NCBI RefSeq assembly: GCF_023074185.1
Contig: NZ_JADPKY010000178.1
Coordinates: 57,526-121,525 of the forward strand
Direction of reading: 5' to 3'
DNA from: Bradyrhizobium sp. 132
GTDB taxonomy: Bacteria; Pseudomonadota; Alphaproteobacteria; Rhizobiales; Xanthobacteraceae
Length of the DNA: 64,000 nucleotides
The notes below the pieces were generated by a model. It saw only the letters and a list, made by a program, of their open reading frames with translations. It was not told the origin of the DNA and made no database searches. Positions 44,608 to 55,200 of this stretch are shown one piece after another. A program made the position numbers and the translations under genes. Each line of letters begins with the position of its first letter. Positions within the stretch are counted from its first letter, which is position 1.

Positions 44608-46299
44608 ATGGGAACGTTGGTTCTGCTCGATCTGATGGGCGGCGTTGCGCTGCTGCTGTGGGGCCTGCACATGGTCCACAGCGGGATTTTGCGCGCCTTC
44701 GGCCCCGACCTGCGGCGACTGCTGGGCAAGGCGCTCAGCAACCGCTTCAGCGCGTTTGCCGCCGGTCTCGGCCTCACCGCCCTGCTCCAGAGCAGCACGG
44801 CAACCGCGCTGATCACCAGCTCGTTTGCGGCCGAAGGCCTCGTGAGCGTCGCCGCCGCGCTCGCCATCATGCTGGGGGCCAATGTCGGTACGACGCTGAT
44901 CGTGCAGGTGCTGTCGTTCAATATCGCGGCCGCCGCACCCGTCCTGTTCGTGTTCGGGCTCGTCGCCTTCCGCGCCGGCCCGCGGTCGAGGATCAAGGAT
45001 ATCGGCCGTGTCCTCATCGGCCTCGGACTGATGCTGCTGTCGCTGCACATCCTGCTCGACACGCTGGCGCCCGCGGAGAACGCGCCGGGTGTTCGTGCCA
45101 TGATGTCGGCGATCACGGGCGATCCCGTGCTCTGCATCGTCATCGCCGCGCTCGTGACCTGGGCGGTACATTCGAGCGTCGCCAGCGTGCTGCTGATCAT
45201 GTCGCTGGCGTATTCGCAGTTCATCACGCCCTATGCGGCGCTGGCCCTGGTGTTAGGGGCCAATCTTGGCAGCGCCATCAACCCCGTGTTCGAAGGCGCC
45301 AGGCGCGACGATGCCGCGAGCTACCGCCTGCCGGTCGGCAATCTCGTCAACCGCGTGATCGGGATTGCACTGGTACTGCCGTTCCTCGGCACGATCGCCG
45401 AGCACATGCATGCCTGGCAGCCGGATCTCGCCAAGATGACGGCGGCCTTCCACATCGCCTTCAACGTCGGCACAGCCGTCATCTTCATCGGCCTGCTCGA
45501 TACCATGTCGCGTCTCCTGACCCGGCTGCTGCCCGATCGCGTCAAGGAAGACGATCCGGCCCGGCCGCGCTATCTCGACGAATCGGCACTGGAGACGCCG
45601 TCACTGGCGCTCGCCGACGCGGCGCGTGAGGCCTTGCGCATGGGCGATTTCGTCGAGGTGATGCTGCGCAAGGTGATGGCGGCGATGATGACCGGCGACC
45701 GCGCGCTGGTCGACCAGGTCTCTAAGTCGGACAATGTCGTCGACGGCCTCGACGAAGCCATCAAGCTCTACGTGACGAAATTGATGCGGGGCAGCCTCGA
45801 CGAGAGCGAGGGCCGGCGCGCGATGGAGATCATCTCCTTCGCCATCAATCTGGAACATATCGGCGACATCATCGACAAGAGTCTGAGCGAACTCGCCACC
45901 AAGAAGATCAAGCGCCGCTTTCAGTTCTCGCCCGAGGGCGCCGAGGAGCTCGCCGCCTTCCACAAGCGCACGATGGACTCGCTGCGCATCGCCTTCGGCA
46001 TCTTCATGTCGGGCGACGCCAACGAGGCGCGCAAGCTGCTGGTCGAGAAGACGGCGCTGCGCAACACCGAGCTTGCCGCAGTCGAGCGCCACCTCGACCG
46101 CCTGCGCGAGGGTCGCCCCGAGACCCTCGAGACCACGTCGCTGCATCTCGACGTGCTGCGCGATTTGCGCCGCATCCATTCGCACATCTGCTCGGTCGCC
46201 TATCCCGTGCTCGACGCGGCGGGCGAGCCTTATCGCAGGCACGAGGCGGATACCGCCGCCCTGCCCGCAGCAGGTGCGGCGTCGGCGCTTCCGCGTTAG
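44608..46299 (+). CDS. Na/Pi cotransporter family protein with PhoU-like domain
   Basis: Inner-membrane phosphate transporter or exporter of the NptA/YjbB type, 563 aa. Two inverted repeats of the Na_Pi_cotrans domain carry the QSSTAT motif (LLQSSTATALITS) and its degenerate partner (VHSSVASVLLIMS), each followed by a GANxGT/S-type loop. From about residue 340 a soluble helical PhoU-like domain follows (FAINLEHIGDIIDKSL). Start MGTLVLLDLMGG at 44608. E. coli YjbB exports phosphate, and a similar role is plausible here. Confidence 0.88.
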   Translation: MGTLVLLDLMGGVALLLWGLHMVHSGILRAFGPDLRRLLGKALSNRFSAFAAGLGLTALLQSSTATALITSSFAAEGLVSVAAALAIMLGANVGTTLIVQVLSFNIAAAAPVLFVFGLVAFRAGPRSRIKDIGRVLIGLGLMLLSLHILLDTLAPAENAPGVRAMMSAITGDPVLCIVIAALVTWAVHSSVASVLLIMSLAYSQFITPYAALALVLGANLGSAINPVFEGARRDDAASYRLPVGNLVNRVIGIALVLPFLGTIAEHMHAWQPDLAKMTAAFHIAFNVGTAVIFIGLLDTMSRLLTRLLPDRVKEDDPARPRYLDESALETPSLALADAAREALRMGDFVEVMLRKVMAAMMTGDRALVDQVSKSDNVVDGLDEAIKLYVTKLMRGSLDESEGRRAMEIISFAINLEHIGDIIDKSLSELATKKIKRRFQFSPEGAEELAAFHKRTMDSLRIAFGIFMSGDANEARKLLVEKTALRNTELAAVERHLDRLREGRPETLETTSLHLDVLRDLRRIHSHICSVAYPVLDAAGEPYRRHEADTAALPAAGAASALPR

Positions 46300-46309
46300 T
46301 CGCCTCGGA

Positions 46310-46648
46310 TCAGCGCTCCAGCGTCTGTGAGCCGCGGCCGCGGTTCTTGATGATCAGCATGATGTTGCGGATATAGATGATGGTCGCGAGCGCCTGGCCG
46401 AGGATGATGACCGGTTCGCGCTTGACGACGCCATAGACCAGCGTCATCAGCCCGCCGCCCATCGAGCAGAACCAGAACGCCATCGGCACGACGCTGTTGC
46501 CGGCGCGCTCGCTCGCGATCCACTGCACCAGGAAGCGCGCGGTGAAGAACAGCTGCGCGACGAGGCCGAACGCCAGCCAGAAATCGAACTTGGCGACGAA
46601 GACGTCATAGAGATAATTGTTCAACGCCTGACCGTACTGGATGATCAT
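46310..46648 (-). CDS. Lipid-A-disaccharide synthase N-terminal domain (LAB_N) membrane protein
   Basis: A 112-aa membrane protein with three hydrophobic segments and the LAB_N pattern FTARFLVQWIASERAGNSVVP and FWFCSMGGGLMTLVYGV. Stand-alone LAB_N proteins often accompany glycosyltransferases acting on lipid carriers. Its ATG overlaps the GT2 stop (ATGA), so it is the last gene of the arnT-like unit. Likely a partner or flippase-type subunit; not proven. Confidence 0.85.
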   Translation of the reverse strand: MIIQYGQALNNYLYDVFVAKFDFWLAFGLVAQLFFTARFLVQWIASERAGNSVVPMAFWFCSMGGGLMTLVYGVVKREPVIILGQALATIIYIRNIMLIIKNRGRGSQTLER

Positions 46649-47376
46649 GCTTGCACCTCAGACACATCTGGCGTCGGCTTCTTGCGGCGGATCAGCCACC
46701 ACACGCCCACGAGATCCATGATGCCGATCCACAGCCGGTCGAAGAAACCGTAATTGGACACGCCGGAATGGCGCGGCCGGTCGATCACGTCGACATAGGC
46801 GATCTCAAAACCCTCGCGGCGCACCAGCGCCGGCAGGAAGCGATGCAGCCCGTCGAAATAGGGCATCATCAGGAACACCTCGCGCCGGAACGCCTTCAAT
46901 CCGCAGCCGGTGTCGCGCGTACCGTCCTTCAGGATCGCGTTGCGAACGCCGTTGGCGACGCGCGACTGGAATTTCTTGAAGCCGGTATCCTTGCGGCCGA
47001 CGCGTTGTCCCGCGGCCAGTCCGACCTTGCTACCCTTCTCGACCGCCGCGATCAGGTCGGGCAGGAAAGCCGGATTGTTCTGGCCGTCGCCGTCGAGCGT
47101 CGCCACGATGGCGCCGCGCGCGGCGCGCACGCCGCTGCGCACTGCCGCCGATTGACCGCCCGATTTGGCATGACGAAGCTGCCGCAGATTGTCCCGCCGC
47201 TGCATGATGGCAGCGAGCCGGTCGCCGGTCGTATCCGTCGAGCCGTCATTGACGTAGATGATCTCATAGGCCCAGCGGCCATCGAGCGCCGTGCCGATCT
47301 CCGCGATCAGCGGTGCGATATTGTCGGCTTCGTTGCGCACGGGGACGACGATGGAAACCGAAGGCTGGGACGACAA
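46645..47376 (-). CDS. Family 2 glycosyltransferase, polyprenyl-phosphate sugar synthase type
   Basis: A 243-aa GT-A fold enzyme resembling dolichyl-phosphate mannosyltransferase and ArnC, expected to charge a polyprenyl phosphate with a sugar on the cytoplasmic face. It begins SIVVPVRNEADNIAPLIAEI, with YEIIYVNDGSTDTT and the metal-binding aspartates in TLDGDGQNNP. It lacks the two C-terminal TM helices of ArnC, which the adjacent LAB_N protein might supply. Start is a TTG at 47376, as no in-frame ATG or GTG was found upstream. Confidence 0.85.
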   Translation of the reverse strand: MSSQPSVSIVVPVRNEADNIAPLIAEIGTALDGRWAYEIIYVNDGSTDTTGDRLAAIMQRRDNLRQLRHAKSGGQSAAVRSGVRAARGAIVATLDGDGQNNPAFLPDLIAAVEKGSKVGLAAGQRVGRKDTGFKKFQSRVANGVRNAILKDGTRDTGCGLKAFRREVFLMMPYFDGLHRFLPALVRREGFEIAYVDVIDRPRHSGVSNYGFFDRLWIGIMDLVGVWWLIRRKKPTPDVSEVQA

Positions 47377-47439
47377 ATCGAAGCTCGTGGTTGGAATGGG
47401 CTTGGCTCGGGAACCGGCGCTCCCGGCAGGCAGCCGCTT

Positions 47440-48285
47440 TTATGGGGCGGATGCCCCGTGGGCAACCCTTTTGAGGTGGCCCGAGACCGCCCCTGCAAGC
47501 GGCACAATGGTGCCGTCGGAACGGATGGCAAAGCCGAGCCTGCGGGCCGCGAACCAGTAGCGCACCGCCATGGCGCCGACCATGCCGACCAGGGCGCCGG
47601 CCACCACGTCACTCGGGTGATGCGCGAGCAGCACCAGCCGCGTCAGCAGGATCACGATTGCGTAAGTGAACATGAACACGCGCAGGCGCGGCCACAGCGC
47701 CGAGACCGCAAACGCCAGCGCGAACGCCGTCACCGCATGACTCGACGGCAGGCTGGCATAGGCCCCCGTCCCCTCGAACGGGATGAAATTGAACGGATTG
47801 GCCTTGCCGCCGACGAACGGACGTCCGCGACCGATGAGATATTTCAGAATCTCGGCGACGAATACGGACAGGGCAACAGAGAGAAACATGAACTGCAGCC
47901 GCGTGCCGAGGCCGAGCAGTAACGTGCGGCGGGTACCGTGCCATCCCGCTGCAACCAGCGCCAGGACCACCAGCGCCCCCCCGAGCACCGAGAGCACATA
48001 CTCGTCCTTGCCGAAATCGGTGAGGATGCGGATCGGCCACAGGCCGGGCGCGCCACGCGCCGGCATCAGCTGGATCTCGGTCTGATCGAACGCGAGCATC
48101 AGCACGATGACCAGGGCTGCGCCGGCCGCGCTGAGCCATAGCGAATGCCGCGCCAGCTTTCGTGCGGCCTCGGCGCGGCGCGAATGCGAGGGCGTACGCA
48201 CGAGTTGCGCCAGGGCGCGCCCCGACGCCGCGAGCAATTGCGCGGGATAGCTCGGGCGCGGCGCGATGTCGGTTGGTGCCGGCAT
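47440..48285 (-). CDS. PAP2-family membrane phosphatase
   Basis: A 281-aa membrane phosphatase with all three PAP2 motifs: K-x6-RP (KYLIGRGRP), the PSSH block (SLPSSHAVTAF), and R-x5-H-x3-D (TRLVLLAHHPSDV). About six TM helices. The ATG at 48285 comes one base after the arnT-like stop. Likely substrates are polyprenyl pyrophosphate (carrier recycling) or a lipid A phosphate (LpxE-like), matching its partners. Confidence 0.87.
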   Translation of the reverse strand: MPAPTDIAPRPSYPAQLLAASGRALAQLVRTPSHSRRAEAARKLARHSLWLSAAGAALVIVLMLAFDQTEIQLMPARGAPGLWPIRILTDFGKDEYVLSVLGGALVVLALVAAGWHGTRRTLLLGLGTRLQFMFLSVALSVFVAEILKYLIGRGRPFVGGKANPFNFIPFEGTGAYASLPSSHAVTAFALAFAVSALWPRLRVFMFTYAIVILLTRLVLLAHHPSDVVAGALVGMVGAMAVRYWFAARRLGFAIRSDGTIVPLAGAVSGHLKRVAHGASAP

Positions 48286-48286
48286 C

Positions 48287-50029
48287 CTACTCGGTGCCTT
48301 CCGAGCGGAAGATCGAGATCGAGATCGCGCGCCCTTGCGAGAAATTATAGCCGTCGATGCGCGTGCCAACCTTGTAACGCAGCCCGATCGCCTCGGCGCG
48401 CTGCACGAAGCCGCGCTCAGAACGTTGCTCGACTAGCGCGAAACGGCAGCTCCCCTGCCGCAGGAAATCCGCCGCGCCTGAACCGTCGGTGAGCAGCGTC
48501 TGCGTGCCGGTCAGGAAGACGAGGCTCGGCTCGTGATAGCCGGCCGCGGCCGCCTTCGGCCCGACGCAGGTGACGTTGCGAAGTGCGCGTGCGACCTCGA
48601 TGCTCGGAAACACCGGCGTCAGCGACGGCAGCACGATGCCGTAGACCACGACCGCCAGCATCAGGGCTGCGACCAGCGCGTTGAGCAGCGAGCGTTCGGC
48701 GTGGTTGTTGTCGTGAAGCCACCAGGCGAACAGGCCGAAGATCAGCGAGGCCGCGATGAACGGCCAGGCCACGAAGGCCGGCTGGCGCGTCAGCATCACC
48801 GCGCCGACAACGGCGATGATCGAGCCGGCCACCGGAATCGCGAACCACCAGGCCGAGCCGCGCATCAACCAGGACCACGACAGCACGCGCCGCTCCAGCG
48901 CACCGGCGGTGAGGATCGCGATCGCAGGGTACAGCGGCAGCACGTAATGCGGCAGCTTGGTCAGCACCGCCTCGAACACGATCCAGGACGGGACCAGCCA
49001 GGCCAGCAGGAATTGCGCGCCGGGCTCGCGCCGCGCGCGCCAGACTGCGGGCGCCGCCATCGCCGCCAGCGGCGCTCCGGGCCAGAACGTGATCCAGAAC
49101 AGCACCAGATACAGTCCCGGCGGCGCGCCGTGGGATTCCTGGGCGCCTAACTTGCTCAGCATGTCGCCACCGACGGAATCGGCAAAGAAGGCATCGCCCG
49201 CGCGCCAGAAGATCGCGACGAACCAGGGCAGCACCAGCACCAGCATCCACATCAGGCCCCAGAGCGGACGCAGCTTCCACAGCCAGGAGGCATCGCGGTC
49301 CTGGATCGCGAGCGCGACGATGGTCAGGCCGGCGAACATCAGGATCAACGGCCCCTTGATCAGGATGCCGACGGCGAGCGCGGTCCAGAAGATCGCGGGC
49401 CAGCTCCAGGGCGGATGCGTCTCGTCCTCGGCGCGCTGCCACGACAGATAGGCCCGTGCCGTCGCGCCCATGGCGGCGACCACGCAGAACAGCAGCATCG
49501 CGTCGGTTTTCGCGAGCCGTGCCTCGACGCCGAGCAGCACGGAGGCACTCATCAGGAGCGCGGCAAGCACCGCGGCGCGCCGCGTGACGAAGCCGAGCGC
49601 CGTCCAGTAGGTCATGAGCACGGCGCCGATCGCGCCGATCAGCGAGGGGAGCCGATAGACCCAGATGCGCAATTCGGCCCGCGGCAGGCCGAGCGCCGAT
49701 GCCGTCTCGACCGCGGCCGATTGCAGCCAGTAGATGCCGGCCGGCTTCTTGTAGCGGACGTCTTCCTGGAAGCGGATGTCGATATAATCGCCGCTCTCGA
49801 CCATCTGCTTGGTCGCTTGCGCAAAGCGCGCCTCGTCCCGGTCAACCGGTGGAATCGTGAAGAAGCCCGGCAGGAACAGCAGCAACGCGCAAACCAAAAG
49901 GAAGCCGACCGCACGGGCGTGGCTGGCTGTGGCGATGTCGAACATGGACACGAGCCGGCTACCCGGATTCACCGGGGATTTCGGCTCGCGGGGAGCTCCA
50001 AAACGGGGTGTTGGGTAGGTCTCGGCCAT
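48287..50029 (-). CDS. ArnT-like GT39/GT83 glycosyltransferase
   Basis: Integral membrane transferase of 580 aa that moves a sugar from a polyprenyl-phosphate donor to lipid A or LPS core in the periplasm. About 12 hydrophobic segments follow a short cytosolic N-terminus. The first periplasmic loop has the family motif PPVDRDEARFAQATKQM and the FQEDVRYKKPAGIYWLQS segment. With the GT2, PAP2 and LAB_N genes downstream it forms one operon. Rhizobial relatives transfer galacturonic acid or mannose; which sugar is used here cannot be read. Confidence 0.87.
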   Translation of the reverse strand: MAETYPTPRFGAPREPKSPVNPGSRLVSMFDIATASHARAVGFLLVCALLLFLPGFFTIPPVDRDEARFAQATKQMVESGDYIDIRFQEDVRYKKPAGIYWLQSAAVETASALGLPRAELRIWVYRLPSLIGAIGAVLMTYWTALGFVTRRAAVLAALLMSASVLLGVEARLAKTDAMLLFCVVAAMGATARAYLSWQRAEDETHPPWSWPAIFWTALAVGILIKGPLILMFAGLTIVALAIQDRDASWLWKLRPLWGLMWMLVLVLPWFVAIFWRAGDAFFADSVGGDMLSKLGAQESHGAPPGLYLVLFWITFWPGAPLAAMAAPAVWRARREPGAQFLLAWLVPSWIVFEAVLTKLPHYVLPLYPAIAILTAGALERRVLSWSWLMRGSAWWFAIPVAGSIIAVVGAVMLTRQPAFVAWPFIAASLIFGLFAWWLHDNNHAERSLLNALVAALMLAVVVYGIVLPSLTPVFPSIEVARALRNVTCVGPKAAAAGYHEPSLVFLTGTQTLLTDGSGAADFLRQGSCRFALVEQRSERGFVQRAEAIGLRYKVGTRIDGYNFSQGRAISISIFRSEGTE

Positions 50030-50079
50030 TGGTTCCGCTTACGCTGAAACCGTCATTGCCACAACCGCTTGAGGCAGGG

Positions 50080-52227
50080 TCATTGAATTCGAATGACGAC
50101 TGTGTCCGCGGCGCCCGTGGCGTCGATGACGGTCAGCCGCGCAAAGCCCGGACCGGGCGGATCGATCAGCCGCTGGCGCCGTCCGTCGATCTCGCCCAGC
50201 GCCGTTCCGTTAACCATCACGGTCATGGGCAGGACGCCGCCCGCGACCTTGACCGGCATGGCTGCGCCGCCCTCGCCACCCGAGCGATCGACATCGATCC
50301 GCGAGCCGTTCAGCGGGAACTGGATGTGCAGAGCCTGTTCGCCCCCAGCCCGTACCAGATCACCGACCGGGCGGAACCGCCGCAACGGCAACGGCAGCTT
50401 CGCGTTGTTGGCGACCAGGGTTCCCTTCGGTGGCTTCGGCAACGGGACCAGCGTCTTGCCGGCCCGGGCGAAGGCGTCGAACAGGATCGGCGCGGCAGCA
50501 ACCCTGCCGATCAGGCCCGGCACCGGCGCGCCGTCGGGCCGTCCCACCCAGACGCCGATGGTCATGCGGCCGTCGAAGCCCATCGACCAGGCGTCGCGGT
50601 AGCCGTAGGAGGTGCCGGTCTTGAAGGCGATGCGGTTGTGCGCCGCGTTCTCCGGTGGCGGGGTGCCGAGCAGCACATTGCCCACCTGCCAGGCTGCGAC
50701 CTGATCGAGCAGCCGCAGCGGCTCGCGGTCGTCCCTATCAGTCATGACCTCGCGCAGCGGCTTGGTGGTGCCGAGCCGGGCGAAGCCTGCATAAAGCTGG
50801 GCGAGGTCCTGCAGCGTCACACCGACACCGCCAAGGCCCATGGCAAGTCCCGGCGCCTCGTCCTTGGGCAGCACCAGATTGCCGCCGGCCTGGCGCAGCC
50901 GCGATGCCAGCCGGCTCGCGCCGACGCGGTCGAGCAGGACGATCGCGGGCACGTTCAGCGACATCTGCAGCGCCTTCTTCACCGGCACTGTGCCCTGGAA
51001 CGTCATGTCGAAATTTTCCGGCGCGTAGGAGCCGAAGCGCACGGGCCGATCGTCGATCAGACTGTCGGGATGAACAAAACCGTCCTCGAAGGCGAGCCCA
51101 TAGATGAACGGTTTCAGCGTCGAGCCCGGCGAGCGGATGGCACGGGTCATGTCGACCTGCCCTGCCCGGCGCTCGTCGAAATAATCCGCCGAGCCGACGC
51201 GGGCGAGCACGTCACCGCTCTCGTTATCGACCACGATAATGCCGACCGAGATGTTCGGCCCCAGCGCAATGGCGCGGTCGCGCGCCAGCGACTCCAGCAC
51301 CTTTTGGAGGTTGGCATCGAGCGTCAGCTTGATGACGGGCGTGTCCTTGACCGTCGCAAGCGCCGCATCGGAGGCGTGCGGCGCCAGGATCGGCATCGGC
51401 TTGCGCAGCTTTGGCACGGGAACGGCCTTGGCCTGCGTCGCGTCGTCGAGGCTGATCTGATGCTCCTCGACCATACGGTCAAGCACGCGGTCACGCGCTT
51501 TGCGCGCCGCATCGGGATAGCGATCGAGCCTGCGGGTCTCCGGCGATTGCGGCAGCGCGACCAGCAGCGCGGCCTCAGCCAGCGACAGCCGCTTCGGCTC
51601 CTTGCCGAGATAGGCGATCGAGGCGGCGCGAATGCCTTCGAGGTTGCCGCCGTAAGGCGCGAGCGCGAGATAGAGATCGAGGATCTGCTCCTTGCTCAAG
51701 CTCCGCTCGATCTCGATCGCACGAACCATCTGCCGCAGCTTTGCGTAGAGCGAGCGCTGCCGCCGCGGCTCCATCAGCCGTGCGAGCTGCATCGAGATGG
51801 TCGATCCACCCGAGACGATGTGGCCGCGCGTGGCGAGTTGTAATGCGGCCCGCCCGAGCGCCAGCGGGTCGATGCCGTCATGGGCGTAAAAACGCTGGTC
51901 CTCATAGGCAAGCAGCAGCTTTAGATAAGTCGGATCGACGTTCGCCTTCGTCTCGACCGGCAGCCGCCAGCGCCCGTCCGCCATCGCATAGGCGCGCAGC
52001 AGCTTGCCGTTGCGGTCGACGATGGTGGTGGAGACCTGGCGGGCTTCGTCGAAAGGTAGCGGGCCGAGGGAGTAGACCCACGCGACGAAGCCGACGACGG
52101 CGAGGATGAGCGTGAGCGCGAGGCCGGAGAGGAGGCGATGGCCCCTGCCCCTTGCTCCGTCATGGCCGGGCTTATCCCGGCCATCCAAATGGTCTCTCAC
52201 CACATCGCTCATCTCGCCATCACTCAC
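50080..52227 (-). CDS. pbpC: Penicillin-binding protein 1C
   Basis: Bifunctional peptidoglycan synthase of 715 aa with one N-terminal TM anchor. The GT51 domain starts near the catalytic Glu in EDQRFYAHDG (about residue 107) and includes GGSTISMQLARLM. The transpeptidase has SxxK as STLK (about 368), SxN-type residues downstream, and KTGTS near 534. A C-terminal BiPBP_C-like domain ends the chain. The start is a GTG overlapping the stop of the alpha-2-macroglobulin gene (GTGA). The cytosolic N-terminus includes a peptide encoded by a palindromic repeat. Confidence 0.92.
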   Translation of the reverse strand: MSDGEMSDVVRDHLDGRDKPGHDGARGRGHRLLSGLALTLILAVVGFVAWVYSLGPLPFDEARQVSTTIVDRNGKLLRAYAMADGRWRLPVETKANVDPTYLKLLLAYEDQRFYAHDGIDPLALGRAALQLATRGHIVSGGSTISMQLARLMEPRRQRSLYAKLRQMVRAIEIERSLSKEQILDLYLALAPYGGNLEGIRAASIAYLGKEPKRLSLAEAALLVALPQSPETRRLDRYPDAARKARDRVLDRMVEEHQISLDDATQAKAVPVPKLRKPMPILAPHASDAALATVKDTPVIKLTLDANLQKVLESLARDRAIALGPNISVGIIVVDNESGDVLARVGSADYFDERRAGQVDMTRAIRSPGSTLKPFIYGLAFEDGFVHPDSLIDDRPVRFGSYAPENFDMTFQGTVPVKKALQMSLNVPAIVLLDRVGASRLASRLRQAGGNLVLPKDEAPGLAMGLGGVGVTLQDLAQLYAGFARLGTTKPLREVMTDRDDREPLRLLDQVAAWQVGNVLLGTPPPENAAHNRIAFKTGTSYGYRDAWSMGFDGRMTIGVWVGRPDGAPVPGLIGRVAAAPILFDAFARAGKTLVPLPKPPKGTLVANNAKLPLPLRRFRPVGDLVRAGGEQALHIQFPLNGSRIDVDRSGGEGGAAMPVKVAGGVLPMTVMVNGTALGEIDGRRQRLIDPPGPGFARLTVIDATGAADTVVIRIQ
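52162..52184. repeat. Palindromic repeat inside the 5' end of pbpC
   Basis: ATGGCCGGG and CCCGGCCAT form a perfect 9-bp inverted repeat around CTTAT. In pbpC this stretch encodes DGRDKPGHDG. The word is, from memory, a dispersed palindrome in Bradyrhizobium and Rhodopseudomonas genomes, usually between genes. Confidence 0.6.
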
Positions 52228-55200
52228 TTCGCCGCCCGCACCTCGACGGTGCCCGTCCCGGTGCGACCGTAGCGCGAGGGATTGTACATGTCCTCGACAT
52301 AGGCCTGCGGCAGCACGTATTTGCCGGGCGAGACCACACGCACGACATAAGCCACCGTGAAGACCGCCTTGGAATCCGAGGCCCGGTCGACGGCCGCCGT
52401 GAAGCGGTCGTCGCGGAACTCGGTATCCTCCGGCTCCTGGCCGTCCTCGATCCAGCCCAGCGTGCCGCTGTCGCCCGACGACACCAGTTTTGGATTGTCG
52501 ATCTCGAGACCGGCCGGCAGATAGTCGGACACCATGATGTGGCCGTACTCGGGCTTCGCCTCGGTGATCTTCAGCACAACAGCGAAGCGGTCGTTCTGCT
52601 TGACCTTGCTGATATCGGCCGGCTTGCCGTCGAGCGTGAAGAAGTTGCGTTCGATCTTGAAGCCGTTCGATGCCGCAGGCTCGGGCATCACCGGCGAGCC
52701 CGACACCGAGATCACGGCCTGCACCGGCGCGTCACCGGTGTTGGTAATCTTCAACGGCTTGCCTTCCAGTGTCGTGGCCTTGTAGCTGCGATAGAGCGCG
52801 GTCTTGACCGGCTGGCCGTTGACCTCCATCGACAGGTTCTCCTTGGCGAGCGCGCGCGCCGCCAGCACCAGCCACGCATTCTCCTGCGTGGAGGTGTAGG
52901 GCGTCAGCCCGCGCGCACTCTCGACTCGCGTCACCGCCTGCGTCAGCGTCGCCTTCGGCGCGTTGCCTTCGCTGGCAAGCGACACCAGCGCTGCTGCATC
53001 GCGGAGCTGCGAGCCGTAATCGGTGCGGCCGAATTCCAGCACGGGCTTGGGCGCAAGGCTGTCGAGGGCTGCGCCATAGACCCGTTCTGCGCGGTTGCGG
53101 TCGCCGACCAGCGCGAGCGCGGCCGCGAGCTGCGACTTCGCGATTGGAGTCGCGAGGTTGGAGAGCTTGGTGTCGGCGAGATAGCGGAGATCGCCGATCG
53201 GCGCTGCACCGTTGCGCGCGAGCACGTAGAGACCGTAAGCGAGGTCGCGGCCGCCATCCTTCTCCGGCTCGTTGCCGTTGACGACCGAATTGCGAATGCG
53301 GTCGAGTGCGGTCTTGAACAGGACATCCGGCACCACAAAGCCCTTTTCGCGGGCCCGGGTCAGGAAGTCGGTCACGTAGGCATCGAGCCAGGCGTCGTCG
53401 CCGCCGGCCGACCACAGGCCGAACGAACCGTTCGAGCCCTGGCGCGCGAGCAGCCGTTCGATAGCGTCGCGGATGCGCTGGTCGACCTCGGTGTCCATGG
53501 CCAGATGCGCGCCCGCCGCGAGCTCGTTGACATAGAGCAGCGGCATGGCGCGGCTGGTGATCTGCTCCGAGCAGCCATAGGGATAGCGGTCGAGCGCTTT
53601 GAGGATCGTCGCCGCATCGAGCGCGGTCGACAGGCTCGCCGAGACCGAGACGCTGCCGGTGCCCGGCACGAGATCGGCGAACATGTCCGAGGTCAGCGTC
53701 AGGCTCTCGCCCTTCGCCAGCGTCCGGATCGAGCGCCGCGCCAGCACCTGGGTCGCCGCCTTGACGTCGAGCGCATAGTGGCGCGCCAGCGCCAGGCCAT
53801 TCGGTCCCTTGATGTCGACGTCGAGCGTCGCCTGCCCCGCCGCGGTCGCGTCGACAGCGAGCGTGAACGAATTGCGCTGCTTGGCGGCGAGCTTCACCGT
53901 GGTTGCGGGATTGCCGGTCGTCTTCACCGGGCCGCCCGTCTTGACGTCGATGACGTAGTCGCCGGCCTGCCCTTCGACATTGTCGATCTCGAGATTGACC
54001 GTGCCGTGGTCGCCGTTGAGCAGGAAGCGCGGCAGGGTCGTGGTCAGCACGACAGGGTCGCGGATCACGATGTCGATGTTGGCGCGGCCCAGCTTGGTCG
54101 CGGTCCACGCCACCGCCATCACGCGCGCGGTGCCGGCGAACTCCGGAATGTCGAAGCTCACTTCCGCTGTGCCGTCGGCGGCAACGGTGACGATGCCCGA
54201 ATAGAGCGCGAGCGGCTTTTGCGCGGGCGGCGAGCCCTGGAGCTCGGCGGAACCGGCGTCGCCGCCGGACTTGATCTGTCCGCGCGTGCCCGACATGCCG
54301 TCGATGAGTTGCCCATAGAGATCGCGGATCTCTGCGCTCAGGCGGCGCTGGCCGAGATAATAATCGTCCGGCGCCGGTGACTTGTAATTGGTGAGATTGA
54401 GGATGCCGACATCGACCGCGGCGATGACGATCTTGGCGTCCTCACCCGGATTGAGCCCGTCGAGCTTGACCGGGATCTTCAGCATGGCATTCGGCCGGAT
54501 CAGCGCCGGCGGCGTCAGCTTCACCTGGAGTGTGCGGGTCTGCTTGTCGATGCCGAACCATTTCAGGCCGATCGCGCGACCCGGCATGCGCTGCGCGGCC
54601 GCATCGAGCGGACGGCGCAGCGTCGCCACCACATAGGCGCCGGTGCCCCAGTCCTTGCCGACCGGGACCTTCACCTGCGCGGTGCCCTCCTTGACGTCGA
54701 TGGTCTGCGTCGTCAGCAGGCGATCGCCGAGCACGTTGACGGTCAGCTTGCCGGCGCTGCGGACGTTGACCGACACGGTCATGGTGTCGCCCGAAGCGTA
54801 TTGCGGCTTGTCGATCGAGGTTTCCAGCAGGTCCGGCGTGTCGGCGCTGCCGTCGGAATACCAGCCGACGTCGAACTGCACCGAGGTCACCGGGCCGTCG
54901 GCGTCGTTCGACTTCACATCCAACCGGTAGCGGCCTGGCTGCGGCGTCAGCGAAATCCGCGACGGCTTGTCGGCGGCAACGGTGACGTCACCGTCAGCGA
55001 CGCGCGAGGTCGACTTGACCGGCTCGTATTCCCAATAATTGGTCTGGCGATACCATTGGTAGCGCGACTCCATCTTCAGGAGCTCGTAGCGCAGGCCGTC
55101 GCGGCGAAGCCTCTCGCCCTCGGGCGAGACGAACACGACTTCGAACTCCGCCTTGTCGCCCTCCGCGACGTTCTTGTCGCCAAACAGCGGCTTGATGCCG

